A stretch of 64,000 nt of DNA from an uncultured Clostridia bacterium (GCA_945787805.1 CALZID010000007.1:31012-95011), one strand, 5' to 3'. Shown: positions 35,970 to 47,286, counted from the stretch's first letter. Translations and numbers: made by a program. Notes: generated from the letters alone by a model not told the origin.

Positions 35970-36314
35970 ATGAATGTTAAAAGAGGGGACATATATTACG
36001 CAGATTTAAGTCCTGTTGTAGGCTCGGAGCAAGGGGGAGTAAGACCGGTACTTATAGTTCAGAATGATGTCGGCAATAAATACAGCCCGACTGTAATAGC
36101 GGCGGCAATTACAAGCCAACAAGAAAAATCGCGGCTGCCAACCCATATAAGCGTAAACGGTAACGCTTGCGGACTCAGTAAGGATTCGGTAGTGCTTTTA
36201 GAACAGGTGAGAACAATAGATAAACAGCGGCTTAAAGAGAGAATGGGTAATTTGTCAACTACTGATATGAATAAAATAAATAAAGCGTTAACAGTAAGCT
36301 TTGGACTTATATAA
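35970..36314 (+). CDS. mazF: MazF/PemK family mRNA interferase, no antitoxin gene visible
   Basis: The ATG at 35970 is used because AAAGGAG at 35952-35958 precedes it; a GTG at 35958 overlaps that site. The 114-residue product is close to Bacillus NdoA: VKRGDIYYADLSPVVGSEQGG, RPVLIVQNDVGN, then VIAAAITSQ and LPTHI. The conserved Arg of RPV and Thr/Ser of ITSQ, used in RNA cleavage, are present. The usual small antitoxin gene directly upstream is missing: only 95 bases separate it from the lipoprotein gene and they hold no suitable frame. Confidence 0.92.
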   Translation: MNVKRGDIYYADLSPVVGSEQGGVRPVLIVQNDVGNKYSPTVIAAAITSQQEKSRLPTHISVNGNACGLSKDSVVLLEQVRTIDKQRLKERMGNLSTTDMNKINKALTVSFGLI

Positions 36315-36326
36315 TTAAATGTGAGA

Positions 36327-36359
36327 CATCTCATCAAATTTATGATGGGATGTTTTTTA
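36327..36359 (+). terminator. Terminator of mazF
   Basis: ACATCTCATC (36327-36336) pairs with GATGGGATGT (36345-36354, one G-T pair), then a T-run. Confidence 0.75.
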
Positions 36360-36420
36360 TCGGACTATTTTGACGAAAATATAAATAATATTAAAAAAAT
36401 ATGAATTTTTAATAAAGTAC

Positions 36421-36449
36421 TTGACCTTTTGGAAAAAAGTGGCTAAAAT
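36421..36449 (+). promoter_or_regulatory. Promoter of groESL
   Basis: TTGACC (36421-36426) and TAAAAT (36444-36449) with 17 bases between, directly before the CIRCE operator. Confidence 0.7.
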
Positions 36450-36453
36450 ATAA

Positions 36454-36480
36454 TTAGCACTCACGAAGCGAGAGTGCTAA
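36454..36480 (+). promoter_or_regulatory. CIRCE operator (HrcA site)
   Basis: TTAGCACTC (36454-36462), nine bases, GAGTGCTAA (36472-36480): a perfect match to the CIRCE consensus. It sits at the expected transcription start of groESL, so heat-shock control by HrcA is expected. hrcA itself is not in the window. Confidence 0.95.
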
Positions 36481-36511
36481 AACACAATTTATTATTCTTT
36501 TACGGAGGTAA

Positions 36512-38455
<1,944 letters not shown>

Positions 38456-38469
38456 TTCCAAAACAAAAA

Positions 38470-38502
38470 CAAAAAAGCCGACTCGTTTGAGCCGGCTTTT
38501 TT
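38470..38502 (+). terminator. Terminator of groESL
   Basis: GCCGACTC (38477-38484) pairs with GAGCCGGC (38489-38496) with one mismatch, flanked by A- and T-runs. Confidence 0.85.
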
Positions 38503-38660
38503 ATGCCTTTCCAATGCATAAAGTGTTATAAAGTACAACACCAATCCCTAAAAGTCTTTCGACCTTGTTTAATACTATACTATTTTTTGCTGAATAAATC
38601 AATTGATTAAAGTACCAAAGTTTCTCCGCTTACTTTGTGTATTATGTCAATATACAAAAG

Positions 38661-38696
38661 AAAAAACGGACACTCAAAGGAATGTCCGTTCATTTT
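38661..38696 (-). terminator. Terminator of rpmB
   Basis: AACGGACA (38665-38672) pairs with TGTCCGTT (38683-38690). On the minus strand the stem is followed by a T-run. Confidence 0.75.
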
Positions 38697-38709
38697 CTTT
38701 AGTTTGGAA

Positions 38710-38898
38710 TTAAACTGCTCTTTCAACCTTGCCTGAACGAAGGCAACGAGTGCAAGCATAAACTCTCTTAGGAGAGCCGTTTACAATTGCCTTAACTCTT
38801 TTAACATTCGGTTTCCATGTTCTGTTTGAACGTCTGTGTGAGTGAGAAACCTTAATACCGAAAGCAACGTCTTTGCCACAATATTCACATTTTGCCAT
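38710..38898 (-). CDS. rpmB: 50S ribosomal protein L28
   Basis: A 62-residue L28 with start at 38898, where AAGGAGGTGCC on the minus strand precedes the ATG; a longer frame upstream is not coding. CEYCGKD and ACTRCLRSG give four Cys residues, so this is the zinc-binding form. HSHRRSNRTWKPNV is the family core. A promoter with TTGCAA (38976-38981) and a TATAAT complement at 38953-38958, 17 bases apart, reads leftward into it, back to back with the recA promoter. Confidence 0.96.
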   Translation of the reverse strand: MAKCEYCGKDVAFGIKVSHSHRRSNRTWKPNVKRVKAIVNGSPKRVYACTRCLRSGKVERAV

Positions 38899-39023
38899 TT
38901 CAAAGGCACCTCCTTGTGTACGGGGATAAATAATCAAATTACAACAAGAGACATTATAACAGTTACTTTCGCAAATTGCAAGTGTTTTTGTAAAAATTAT
39001 TTTGAATAAATATAAAAAAATAC

Positions 39024-39052
39024 TTGCAATTACGAAATAAATAATATATAAT
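39024..39052 (+). promoter_or_regulatory. Promoter of recA
   Basis: TTGCAA (39024-39029) and TATAAT (39047-39052), 17-base spacer, reading into recA. Confidence 0.75.
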
Positions 39053-39061
39053 ACACTTAAA

Positions 39062-39075
39062 CGAACATTTGTACG
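39062..39075 (+). promoter_or_regulatory. LexA-box-like operator of recA
   Basis: CGAACATTTGTACG resembles the Firmicutes SOS box (GAAC, four bases, GTTC) with one change in the right half (GTAC). It lies ten bases past the -10 element and before the ribosome site, the usual place for LexA control. Confidence 0.6.
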
Positions 39076-39092
39076 ATTGAGAGGAACAAAAA

Positions 39093-40193
39093 ATGGCTGA
39101 TAAGAAAAAAGCTCTTGAAACCGCATTATTACAAATAGAGAAGAATTACGGTAAAGGCGCAGTTATGCGTTTGGGCGAAAGCGGCGCATTAAATGTCGAA
39201 GCAATTCCAACAGGTTCAATTTCACTTGATACTGCAACCGGCATCGGCGGTTTGCCCCGCGGCAGAATTGTTGAAATTTACGGACCTGAGTCTTCGGGTA
39301 AAACAACTCTCGCATTGCAAGTTGTTGCAGAAGCACAAAAAATGGGGGGCGAAGCCGCATTCATTGATGCTGAACACGCTCTCGACCCTGAATATGCACA
39401 GAACCTGGGCGTTGATGTTAATTCATTGCTTGTTTCACAGCCCGATAACGGTGAACAGGCTCTCGAAATCGCAGAAGCACTTGCCCGTTCAGGCGCTCTT
39501 GATGTTATTATTGTTGACTCTGTTGCGGCACTTGTTCCCCGTGCGGAAATTGAAGGCGATATGGGCGATAGCCATGTGGGACTTCATGCCCGTCTTATGT
39601 CACAGGCGCTTAGAAAACTTGCAGGCGTAATCAATAAATCAAACACAGTTGTTATTTTCATCAATCAGCTTCGTGAAAAGGTTGGCGTGGTTTACGGCAA
39701 CCCCGAAGTTACAACGGGCGGTCGTGCGCTTAAATTCTATGCGTCAATCAGAATTGATGTCCGCAGAGTTGAACAGCTTAAAGGACCCGGCAATGAATTT
39801 ATCGGTTCAAGAACAAGGGCAAAAATTGTTAAAAACAAGGTTGCCCCGCCGTTCAAAGAAGCAGAATTTGATATTATGTACGGTGAAGGTATCTCCAAAA
39901 TCGGCGAAATTGTTGACCTTGGCGTTAAATTCGATATACTTAAAAAGAGCGGTGCATGGTTCTATGACGGTGAAGAGCGTCTCGGCCAGGGCAGAGAAAA
40001 TGTTAAAATTCTCTTAAAACAGCAACCCGAGCTTGCAAATGAAATCGAAGAAAAAATTCGTGTAAAAATGAAAGAAATGGTTGATACCAAAAAGAACGGT
40101 GCGCCTATCACTCAACCCGAGCTCGTGAAAGTTCCCACAACAAAGGCGGCAGCGAGAGCTACTCTTGATATCGCTGTGGACGATGACGAATAA
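39093..40193 (+). CDS. recA: Recombinase RecA
   Basis: A 366-residue RecA. The Walker A is [10 protein letters not shown], Walker B is [10 protein letters not shown], and the DNA-binding loop region includes [16 protein letters not shown] and [21 protein letters not shown]. The acidic C-terminal tail ends AVDDDE. It drives strand exchange and LexA cleavage. The stop overlaps the recX start by one base, giving the common recA-recX operon. Confidence 0.98.
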   Translation: MADKKKALETALLQIEKNYGKGAVMRLGESGALNVEAIPTGSISLDTATGIGGLPRGRIVEIYGPESSGKTTLALQVVAEAQKMGGEAAFIDAEHALDPEYAQNLGVDVNSLLVSQPDNGEQALEIAEALARSGALDVIIVDSVAALVPRAEIEGDMGDSHVGLHARLMSQALRKLAGVINKSNTVVIFINQLREKVGVVYGNPEVTTGGRALKFYASIRIDVRRVEQLKGPGNEFIGSRTRAKIVKNKVAPPFKEAEFDIMYGEGISKIGEIVDLGVKFDILKKSGAWFYDGEERLGQGRENVKILLKQQPELANEIEEKIRVKMKEMVDTKKNGAPITQPELVKVPTTKAAARATLDIAVDDDE

Positions 40194-40819
40194 TGAAATT
40201 ATCTGTAAAGCAAGGCAAGTCACAAAAAATTCATATCTATATTGATGATGAATACCGTGCAACTGTTGACAGCGATTATTGGTATTCGGAAAAATACAGA
40301 AATTTAAAAGAAATAGATGAAAGAGAACTGACTGAGTTATTAGACTCGGTCAGTTTTCGTCGTGCTTATAACAAAGGTCTTGATTTTCTTTCCCGCCGTC
40401 CCTACGGCACAAATGAGCTTATTAAAAAGCTATGCGAAAAAGGGCACGAAAAAGAAGCGGCTCAAAAAGCATGTGAAAGGCTTTTGGAATTAGGGCTTTT
40501 AAATGATGAAGAATACGCTAAAACGCTCTCAAATGATTTGCTTCACAGAAAAAATTACGGTATAAAACGAATAAAACAAGAACTTATTTTTCGTGGAATC
40601 GACCGTGAAATTGCAGAAAATGTCGTTGAGAGTCTTGACAATAACCCACAAAAAAGTATTATATTATTAGTTAAAAAGAAATATTCGAACAAAATTAACG
40701 ATGAAAAGGGCAGAAAGCGGACGGTTGACGCTCTTTTAAGATTGGGATATTCTTATTCCGATATTAAAACTGCCCTTAATACAATTTCTGAATTTGACGG
40801 AGAAGATTTTTATGAGTAA
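40193..40819 (+). CDS. recX: Recombination regulator RecX
   Basis: A 208-residue RecX with the family's repeated three-helix units: RRAYNKGLDFLSRRPYG, then GLLNDEEYAKTLSNDLLHRK, then YGIKRIKQELIFRGID and later IKTALNTI. An N-terminal beta extension (KLSVKQGKSQKIHIYIDDEY) is normal in Firmicutes. It modulates RecA filaments. It starts on the last base of the recA stop and overlaps rimO. Confidence 0.92.
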   Translation: MKLSVKQGKSQKIHIYIDDEYRATVDSDYWYSEKYRNLKEIDERELTELLDSVSFRRAYNKGLDFLSRRPYGTNELIKKLCEKGHEKEAAQKACERLLELGLLNDEEYAKTLSNDLLHRKNYGIKRIKQELIFRGIDREIAENVVESLDNNPQKSIILLVKKKYSNKINDEKGRKRTVDALLRLGYSYSDIKTALNTISEFDGEDFYE

Positions 40820-42137
40820 AAAAATCGGTATGATTTCATTGGGTTGCCCCAAAAATCAGGTTGACGCTGAAATAATGCTTGCAAAGCTTAAAGACGGTGG
40901 GTTTCAAATTGTCAATGACCCCCTTGATGCAGACTTGATTATTGTCAATACTTGCGGATTTATCGAAGATGCAAAAAAAGAATCAATTGAAAATATTCTC
41001 GATATGGTTTCATATAAAGAAGATTTTCCGGGACTTAAAGTGCTGGTAACAGGCTGCCTTTCAGAGCGTTATCGGTCCGAGATATTTGATGAAATTCCCG
41101 AAGTTGACGGCGTTATCGGTATCGGCGCAAATGAAGATATTTGCGAAATATGCAATAAAATCCTTGACGGTGAAAAAGCAGAGAGCTTTCCGCCGAAAGA
41201 AAGCCTTAAAATTGAAGGCGAGAGAATTCTCACAACCCCATCCTACTGGGCATATCTTAAAATTGCCGAGGGTTGCTCAAACAACTGTACCTACTGTGCA
41301 ATTCCGTCAATTCGCGGGCCTTTCAGAAGCAGACCCAGTGAGAGCATTATTTCCGAAGCAAAAGAGCTGGCGGATAAAGGCGTTAAAGAACTTGTGATTG
41401 TGGCTCAGGATACAACCCGTTACGGTGAAGATTTATACGGCAAAAAAGCTCTTGTGCCGCTTCTTAAAGCACTTTCAACCATTGACGGTATAAAGTGGAT
41501 TCGTCTTTTATATCTCTATCCCGAAAGAGTTGACGACGCACTGATTGACGAAATTGCAAGCAATGAAAAAATAGTGAAATATATGGATATTCCGCTTCAG
41601 CATTGCAGTGAAAATGTGCTTAAAAGAATGAACCGTCACGGTGACCGAAAATCACTTACGGAGCTTTTGAATAAAATTCGTGAGAGAATAGACGGCGTTA
41701 CAATCCGCACAACATTTATTGCGGGCTTCCCCGGTGAAACCGAAGAAGAGTTTAATGAGCTTTGTGACTTCATTGAAGAAATGCGATTTGAAAGAATGGG
41801 CTGTTTTGCTTATTCTGAAGAAGAGAATACACCTGCCGCAAAGCTTGACGGAATGATGGATTTTGAAATTCGTGCAGACCGTGCCGATATTATCAATGAA
41901 AGACAAAATGTAATTCTTGACGAGTTGAATGAAAGTCTTGTCGGCAAAACCCTTGAAACTATTGTTGAAGGCTATGACGCTTACAGTGATTCATATTACG
42001 GCAGAACAACTATGGACGCTCCTGAAATCGACACAATGATATATTTCACTTGCGGATACGAGCTGGATGACGGCGATATAATCGAGGTTGAAGTGATGAA
42101 TGTTGTTGACGGTGAATTAACAGGAGAAGTTGTATGA
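40812..42137 (+). CDS. rimO: Ribosomal protein S12 methylthiotransferase
   Basis: Start at ATG 40812, with ACGGAGAAG seven bases upstream, overlapping recX by eight bases. The 441-residue protein has the three domains of the family: the N-terminal MTTase domain (MISLGCPKNQVDAE, with Cys residues in NTCGF and GCLSERY), the radical-SAM domain with CxxxCxxC in GCSNNCTYCAIP, and a C-terminal TRAM domain. SLGCPKNQVD is the RimO form, and the segment RLLYLYPERV also fits RimO. It methylthiolates Asp of protein S12. Confidence 0.95.
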   Translation: MSKKIGMISLGCPKNQVDAEIMLAKLKDGGFQIVNDPLDADLIIVNTCGFIEDAKKESIENILDMVSYKEDFPGLKVLVTGCLSERYRSEIFDEIPEVDGVIGIGANEDICEICNKILDGEKAESFPPKESLKIEGERILTTPSYWAYLKIAEGCSNNCTYCAIPSIRGPFRSRPSESIISEAKELADKGVKELVIVAQDTTRYGEDLYGKKALVPLLKALSTIDGIKWIRLLYLYPERVDDALIDEIASNEKIVKYMDIPLQHCSENVLKRMNRHGDRKSLTELLNKIRERIDGVTIRTTFIAGFPGETEEEFNELCDFIEEMRFERMGCFAYSEEENTPAAKLDGMMDFEIRADRADIINERQNVILDELNESLVGKTLETIVEGYDAYSDSYYGRTTMDAPEIDTMIYFTCGYELDDGDIIEVEVMNVVDGELTGEVV

Positions 42138-42745
42138 AATTAAATGTACCGAATATACTTACAATAGCAAGATTTATTATCACACCCATATTTCTTGCAA
42201 TAATTTTAATGGGAAGTCTGCCCCACAGATTTATAATTGCTTGCATTGTTTTTTCTATCGGCGCAATTACCGACGCTGTTGACGGTCACCTTGCAAGAAA
42301 GAACAATCAAATAACAAATTTCGGCAAGTTTTTAGACCCCATTGCAGATAAAGTCCTTACAACTGCTGCACTTCTTGCATTTATGGATATGGGGCTTTGC
42401 AATATCTGGATTGTTATGATTGTACTTGTGCGGGAATTTATAATCGCATCAATGAGAATGATTGCCGCGTCCAACGGTGTTGTGATTCCCGCAAATATTT
42501 GGGGAAAAATCAAAACAGTCAGTCAGATGACATTTACAATAGTAATTATGCTTTTAGGTGAACTGTATTACGAAGTGTTTAAGGTGCAGCTCTCTGTTGC
42601 TGACGGCTACACGGAAATCATAGAAAAGCTTCCCGACCTTGCGCTGATTTCAAACGGACTTTTGTGGATTACAGCAGTTCTTACGGTTATTTCCGGTGTG
42701 ATTTACATCAAAGACAGCGTGAAAGTAATTGATTTCACAAAATAA
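42134..42745 (+). CDS. pgsA: CDP-diacylglycerol-glycerol-3-phosphate 3-phosphatidyltransferase
   Basis: A 203-residue membrane enzyme that makes phosphatidylglycerol phosphate. The CDP-alcohol phosphotransferase motif is complete: DAVDGHLAR, then after eight residues GKFLDPIADK with both Asp residues. NVPNILTIARFIITP is the usual opening. Its ATG overlaps the rimO stop by four bases. The rimO-pgsA order is common in Clostridia. Confidence 0.95.
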   Translation: MKLNVPNILTIARFIITPIFLAIILMGSLPHRFIIACIVFSIGAITDAVDGHLARKNNQITNFGKFLDPIADKVLTTAALLAFMDMGLCNIWIVMIVLVREFIIASMRMIAASNGVVIPANIWGKIKTVSQMTFTIVIMLLGELYYEVFKVQLSVADGYTEIIEKLPDLALISNGLLWITAVLTVISGVIYIKDSVKVIDFTK

Positions 42746-42789
42746 TTGCATTTTGTAAACTTATGTGATAAAATACATATACTGTTTAT

Positions 42790-43021
42790 GAATATATGAA
42801 AGACTGTGACCGAAAAGAGTAGCAAAATTCTTTTTTATCAGAGATAACGGGCCGTCGGCTGAAAGCCCGTTTTAAAAAACTTTTGTGAAGTGCGTTCGTG
42901 AGTCGGTGTGGGGAAATACACACCCGTTAACTGCGTTAAAGTAATTGAGTTATAAATGCGAAGTGGAACCGCGATTATTCGCCTTCGTCTGTATTTTTAC
43001 AGATGAAGGCGTTTTCTGTTT
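42790..43021 (+). promoter_or_regulatory. T-box riboswitch of cysE-cysS, Cys-specific
   Basis: The T-box core AAGTGGAACCGCG lies at 42961-42973. The terminator that competes with it is CGCCTTC...GAAGGCG at 42980-43012 with the T-run at 43013. Stem I features precede it, including GAGATAACGGGCC and GCTGAAAGCCC. A TGC triplet at 42891-42893, in the context GAAGTGCGTT, is the probable specifier, matching Cys and both downstream genes. Uncharged tRNA-Cys should favour read-through. Confidence 0.92.
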
Positions 43022-43035
43022 TTGGAGGAATATTT

Positions 43036-43686
43036 TTGTTTGAACGACTTATTGAAGACATAAAAACAGTCAAAGAGAGAGACCCTGCCGCAACAAGTAT
43101 TCTCGAAATACTGTTTTTGTATCCGGGGCTGAAAGCCATTAGAATGTATCGAGTGGCAAATTGGTTTTACCGTCATAAAATGAGATTTATAGCCCGTGCA
43201 ATTTCACAAAGCGCCGTGAAAAAGACAAATATTGAAATTCACCCGGGAGCTACAATCGGCAGAAGATTTTTTATTGACCACGGAACAGGCGTGGTAATCG
43301 GCGAAACCACCGAAATCGGTGACGACGTTACAATTTATCAGGGAGTTACTCTGGGCGGTACGGGTAAAGACACAGGTAAGCGCCACCCGACAATCGGCAA
43401 CGGTGTTATGATTGGCTCGGGAGCTAAGGTCTTAGGTCCCTTTAAGGTGGGGGATAACTCAAATATAGCATCGGGTGCGGTGGTCCTTGACGAAATACCT
43501 GAGAATTCAACTGCTGTGGGCGTGCCTGCAAGAGTTATTAAGAGAAACGGAAAACGGGTTGACAATCTTGACCAGGTGCATATTCCCGACCCTGTTTCTC
43601 AGGAATTCTGCAAACTGAATGCAAAAATTGACAGACTTGAAAAAGAGTTAGCAAAATATAAAGAAAAGGAAGCAAAAGGTGAGTAA
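43036..43686 (+). CDS. cysE: Serine O-acetyltransferase
   Basis: Start at TTG 43036, seven bases after GGAGG (43024-43028); an ATG at 43003 lies inside the T-box terminator and is rejected. The 216-residue protein has an N-terminal helical part (ERDPAATSILEILFLYPGLKA) and a left-handed beta-helix of hexapeptide repeats (IHPGATIGRRFFIDHGTGVV, catalytic His and Asp present). It makes O-acetylserine for cysteine. Position behind a Cys T-box and before cysS confirms the role. Confidence 0.95.
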   Translation: MFERLIEDIKTVKERDPAATSILEILFLYPGLKAIRMYRVANWFYRHKMRFIARAISQSAVKKTNIEIHPGATIGRRFFIDHGTGVVIGETTEIGDDVTIYQGVTLGGTGKDTGKRHPTIGNGVMIGSGAKVLGPFKVGDNSNIASGAVVLDEIPENSTAVGVPARVIKRNGKRVDNLDQVHIPDPVSQEFCKLNAKIDRLEKELAKYKEKEAKGE

Positions 43687-43687
43687 T

Positions 43688-45088
43688 ATGAAAATTTTTA
43701 ACACTCTCACAAGACGAAAAGAAGAGCTGAAAACAATAACTCCGAACGAGTTAAAGGTTTATGCTTGCGGACCTACCGTATATAATTTTATCCATATCGG
43801 CAATGCCCGTCCTCTCTGTGTGTTTGACACATTCAGAAGATATATGGAATACCGTGGCTACAAAGTGAATTTTGTACAAAACTTTACTGACATTGACGAC
43901 AAAATCATCCGTCGTGCCAATGAAGAAGGAACTGACTATAAAACGGTTTCGGAAAAATATATCAAAGAGTTTTGGACTGATGCAAAGGGCATGAATGTGC
44001 GCGAAGCAACCGTTCACCCGAAAGCTACCGAAAATATTGACGAGATTATAAGTATTGTCAGCACACTCATTGAAAAAGGCTATGCTTATGCCGCCGATAA
44101 CGGAGATGTTTATTTCAGCCCTAAAAAATTCAGCGAATACGGCAAGCTCTCACATCAGCCCCTTGAAGACCTTGAAGCAGGCGCAAGAATAAATGTTGAA
44201 GAAGTTAAGAGAGAGCCTATGGATTTCGCTCTTTGGAAGAGTGCAAAGCCCGGCGAACCCTATTGGGAGTCACCCTGGGGGCACGGCAGACCCGGTTGGC
44301 ATATTGAATGTTCGGCAATGGTAAGAAGATATTTAGGCGAAACGATTGATATTCACTGTGGCGGTCAGGACCTTGTTTTTCCGCACCATGAAAACGAAAT
44401 CGCACAGAGCGAATGCTGCAACGGTGCACCCTTTGCAAATTATTGGATGCATAACGGATTTATCAGTGTTGACAATGTGAAAATGTCGAAGTCATTGGGC
44501 AATTTCTTTACAGTTCGTGATGTTGCCGAACAATACGGCTATGAGCCCATCAGATACTTCCTTATTTCTTCTCATTACAGAAGTCCGATAAATTACAGCG
44601 TGGATATTATCGAGCAGTGCAAAGCATCCCTTGTCCGTCTTTATAACTGCCGTGAAAGTCTTGATTTTGCCATGAAAAATGCCGTGGCGGAATTACCCGC
44701 AAATGCAGACGAAATCAAAGCTGCTCTTAACTCTCGCCGTGACCAGTTTATTAAGGCTATGGACGATGACCTTAACACAGCGGATGCTATTTCAGCGGTA
44801 TTTGAGCTTGTAAAAGATATTAACACAACCGTAATTACAGATGCGCCGTCAAAAGAGCTTGTTGAAACCGCAACGACTCTCTTTGATGAGCTGACGGGAG
44901 TTTTAGGCCTTGTCTATAACAGAAAGACCGAAAGCCTTGACGACGAAATCGAAAAGCTTATCGAAGCCCGCACTCAGGCCCGCAAAGAAAGAAACTGGGC
45001 AGAGGCAGACAGAATTCGTGACGAGCTTAAATCACAGGGTATCGTTCTTGAAGATACACCTCAGGGTGTTAAATGGCACAGAGAATAA
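43688..45088 (+). CDS. cysS: Cysteinyl-tRNA synthetase
   Basis: ATG 43688 is preferred over GTG 43679, since AAAGGTGAG overlaps the latter. The 466-residue class Ia enzyme shows [15 protein letters not shown] (HIGH-type motif), the zinc ligands in CGPTV, ECSAM and HHENE, and KMSKSLGNF. The C-terminal DALR-like helix and a basic tail complete it. It shares the T-box with cysE. Its stop codon abuts that of the convergent lipoprotein gene with no base between. Confidence 0.97.
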   Translation: MKIFNTLTRRKEELKTITPNELKVYACGPTVYNFIHIGNARPLCVFDTFRRYMEYRGYKVNFVQNFTDIDDKIIRRANEEGTDYKTVSEKYIKEFWTDAKGMNVREATVHPKATENIDEIISIVSTLIEKGYAYAADNGDVYFSPKKFSEYGKLSHQPLEDLEAGARINVEEVKREPMDFALWKSAKPGEPYWESPWGHGRPGWHIECSAMVRRYLGETIDIHCGGQDLVFPHHENEIAQSECCNGAPFANYWMHNGFISVDNVKMSKSLGNFFTVRDVAEQYGYEPIRYFLISSHYRSPINYSVDIIEQCKASLVRLYNCRESLDFAMKNAVAELPANADEIKAALNSRRDQFIKAMDDDLNTADAISAVFELVKDINTTVITDAPSKELVETATTLFDELTGVLGLVYNRKTESLDDEIEKLIEARTQARKERNWAEADRIRDELKSQGIVLEDTPQGVKWHRE

Positions 45089-45571
45089 TTATATTCTGTC
45101 ACAGAAAAGTGTAACGGAATATCTGTTGCATACAACCGTATATTTATATTTGCCGACAGTGATTATCCGATTATTGTCGGCAAATTCTATTTTATCGGCA
45201 GTAATATTACAGTTTTCCAATATCGAGTTTTGGCTTTCAAAATCATTTCCGGTAAAGATACTGCACATTTTAGAGAATAAAGCTACATATTCGGCTGTGT
45301 TTTGAGAATCGGTAAAAAGCACGGAAATTCCTTTTATGTTATTGTCATTGTCGAGCGAAAGACAGATGAGATAGTTATCACTTTCATAAAATAAATTATT
45401 ATTCTCTTTTTCGTCAATTCCAAGAATAAAGTCACCCGTATTCAGGTTATAATCAAATTGACTGTTCATTCTGCCGACAAATTGTTCAATACCGAATTTA
45501 CTCTCTTTTGAACATCCGCAAAAGAAAACAAGCATAAAAGATATAATAGCCGCAAAAAATTTTTTATACAT
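45089..45571 (-). CDS. Putative lipoprotein of unknown function
   Basis: About 160 residues if the start is taken at 45571 (MYKKFFAAIISFMLVFFCGC), which gives a short signal with lipobox-like FCGC. The mature part begins SKESKFGIEQFVGRMNSQFDY and ends TVVCNRYSVTLFCDRI. A paired Cys pattern near the end may form a disulfide. No family was recognised. The gene is convergent with cysS and divergent from the efflux adaptor gene. Confidence 0.65.
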   Translation of the reverse strand: MYKKFFAAIISFMLVFFCGCSKESKFGIEQFVGRMNSQFDYNLNTGDFILGIDEKENNNLFYESDNYLICLSLDNDNNIKGISVLFTDSQNTAEYVALFSKMCSIFTGNDFESQNSILENCNITADKIEFADNNRIITVGKYKYTVVCNRYSVTLFCDRI

Positions 45572-45700
45572 TTTAATCACCAAGAAAATATATGTATGCA
45601 TAAAATATAAGTTTACAATTTTTTTACAAATTACATATTGGAAATTTCAGTAATTTGTAGTAAAATATCTTAATAATTAAATTATGAAAGCGTGGTTTCT

Positions 45701-47272
45701 TTGCTTAAAAGTTTTAAAAAGAAAAGTACAAAGGCTAAAATAGGCATTATTTCATTCGTCGTGTTTATGGTAATTTTGGTTTCCTATGTGCTTTATTCAA
45801 ATTTCAAGCCGGAGCCTCCCGCAGAATATGAAATGGTAAAAGCGGCTTACGGAACAATTGTGGATTCACTTGATGTTGTGGGAACGGTTGAATCAGGCGT
45901 TACCGAAAACTTGGTTGCAATCGAAGGCGCAACAGTTGAAGAAGTGCTTGTAAAGGTCGGCGACAGAGTCAATAAAGGCGATAAGCTTGCAACATTCAAT
46001 GTAGCGGGCGCTTCTCACTATGTTGACAGTGCAAAGAAAGAATATGACAAAGCGTTAAAAGACTATAACGATGCAAAAACTTCAGCGGACAGTAACGCTA
46101 AAAGAAAAGTTGAGCTTGCAAGTGAAATTGATAAGAAAAATGCCCAAATCACTGCAAAGAAAAATGAAATAGCACAACTTGAAAAAGAGCTTGAGAACAG
46201 TGAGCCTGTTACAGAAATGCAAAGTATTCCCCAAGAGCAAATTGACTCTATTGTGGCTCAGATGACAGAAAACGGCGCCACACAAGAAGAAATTGATGCG
46301 TTCATTGCGTCGGCATCAAATGTACAAGTGCCTGTTGTATCAAGCGATACATCAAAATCAGATGCGTTAATGCAAAAGAACCTTGAATTAGCACAGCTTA
46401 ATTCCGAGCTTTCAACATTACAGGCAGAAAATGCGGTAGTGAGCGCATCGGGTAACAGCGACTCAATGCTTGAAGCACTTAAAAAGGTTGCCGATACAAA
46501 AGAAATCACATATAAGAATATAAAGTCAATTTATGATTCAATGAAAAACGGTTGGTATGCCGAAAATGACGGTATAATTACAGTTGTAAATATCACTGCG
46601 GGCGAAAAATTTGTTCCGACAGCTTCAAATAATTCGTCTTCACTTGACATTTCTGCATTGTTGGGTTCATCGGGTATTGACGCCAACACAACAGATATGA
46701 TTAACTCATTGTTGGGCAATTCCGAAACAACACCGACGGGAACGGGTATTACAGTTGAAAGCTATAACGATATGATTGTTTCCGTAACCGTGGGCAAATC
46801 GGACCTTCTTAAAGTTAAGGTGGGTATGGAAGCCGTGGTTACAAGCCTTGACAGTCAATATGAAGGCGAAGTTATCTATGTGGGCGCAACTGCCGTTGAA
46901 TCAAACGGAATTAACTTAGGCTCGCTTATGGGTGCGGGCTCAGGCGCAAACGGTGCAGAAGTAAAGATTAAGATTAAAAATCCCGATGAAAAAGTAGTAA
47001 TCGGATTTGATGTTGATATTAAAATCAAACTTGAAACAATTGAAAATGTTCTCAAAGTACCCGTGGAATGTGTAATGTATGAAAACGGAAAATACAGTGT
47101 ATTTGTATATGACAGCGAAGAGAAAGTCGCAGTTAAGCGCGAAGTAATAAAGGGTACTCTTGATGATGTAAGCTATGAGATAATTGACGGACTGGGAGAA
47201 AATGAAATAATACTCAAAAGTCCCGACCCGAAAATGGAAGACGGCACAAAAGTCAAAGAGAAGGCTTCATAA
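45701..47272 (+). CDS. HlyD/MacA-type efflux periplasmic-adaptor-like protein
   Basis: Start taken at TTG 45701, after AAAGCGTGG; GTG 45692 is also in frame. The product of about 523 residues has one N-terminal helix (IGIISFVVFMVILVSYVLYS), a split biotinyl-lipoyl domain (GTVESGVTENLVAIEGATVE and GMEAVVTSLDSQYEGEV), and a long coiled-coil hairpin in between, rich in Lys, Glu and Gln. It should couple a MacB-like permease across the wall. The permease gene follows after 14 bases. Confidence 0.88.
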   Translation: MLKSFKKKSTKAKIGIISFVVFMVILVSYVLYSNFKPEPPAEYEMVKAAYGTIVDSLDVVGTVESGVTENLVAIEGATVEEVLVKVGDRVNKGDKLATFNVAGASHYVDSAKKEYDKALKDYNDAKTSADSNAKRKVELASEIDKKNAQITAKKNEIAQLEKELENSEPVTEMQSIPQEQIDSIVAQMTENGATQEEIDAFIASASNVQVPVVSSDTSKSDALMQKNLELAQLNSELSTLQAENAVVSASGNSDSMLEALKKVADTKEITYKNIKSIYDSMKNGWYAENDGIITVVNITAGEKFVPTASNNSSSLDISALLGSSGIDANTTDMINSLLGNSETTPTGTGITVESYNDMIVSVTVGKSDLLKVKVGMEAVVTSLDSQYEGEVIYVGATAVESNGINLGSLMGAGSGANGAEVKIKIKNPDEKVVIGFDVDIKIKLETIENVLKVPVECVMYENGKYSVFVYDSEEKVAVKREVIKGTLDDVSYEIIDGLGENEIILKSPDPKMEDGTKVKEKAS

Positions 47273-47286
47273 GCGGGGTGTGAACT

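Noticed and set aside
38899-39126. N-terminal extension of the L28 gene on the minus strand
   Set aside because: It overlaps the promoters and the recA start, is hydrophobic without L28 similarity, and the strong ribosome site lies before the shorter start.
43003-43035. Upstream ATG start of cysE
   Set aside because: It lies within the T-box terminator stem; the TTG at 43036 has GGAGG at the right distance.
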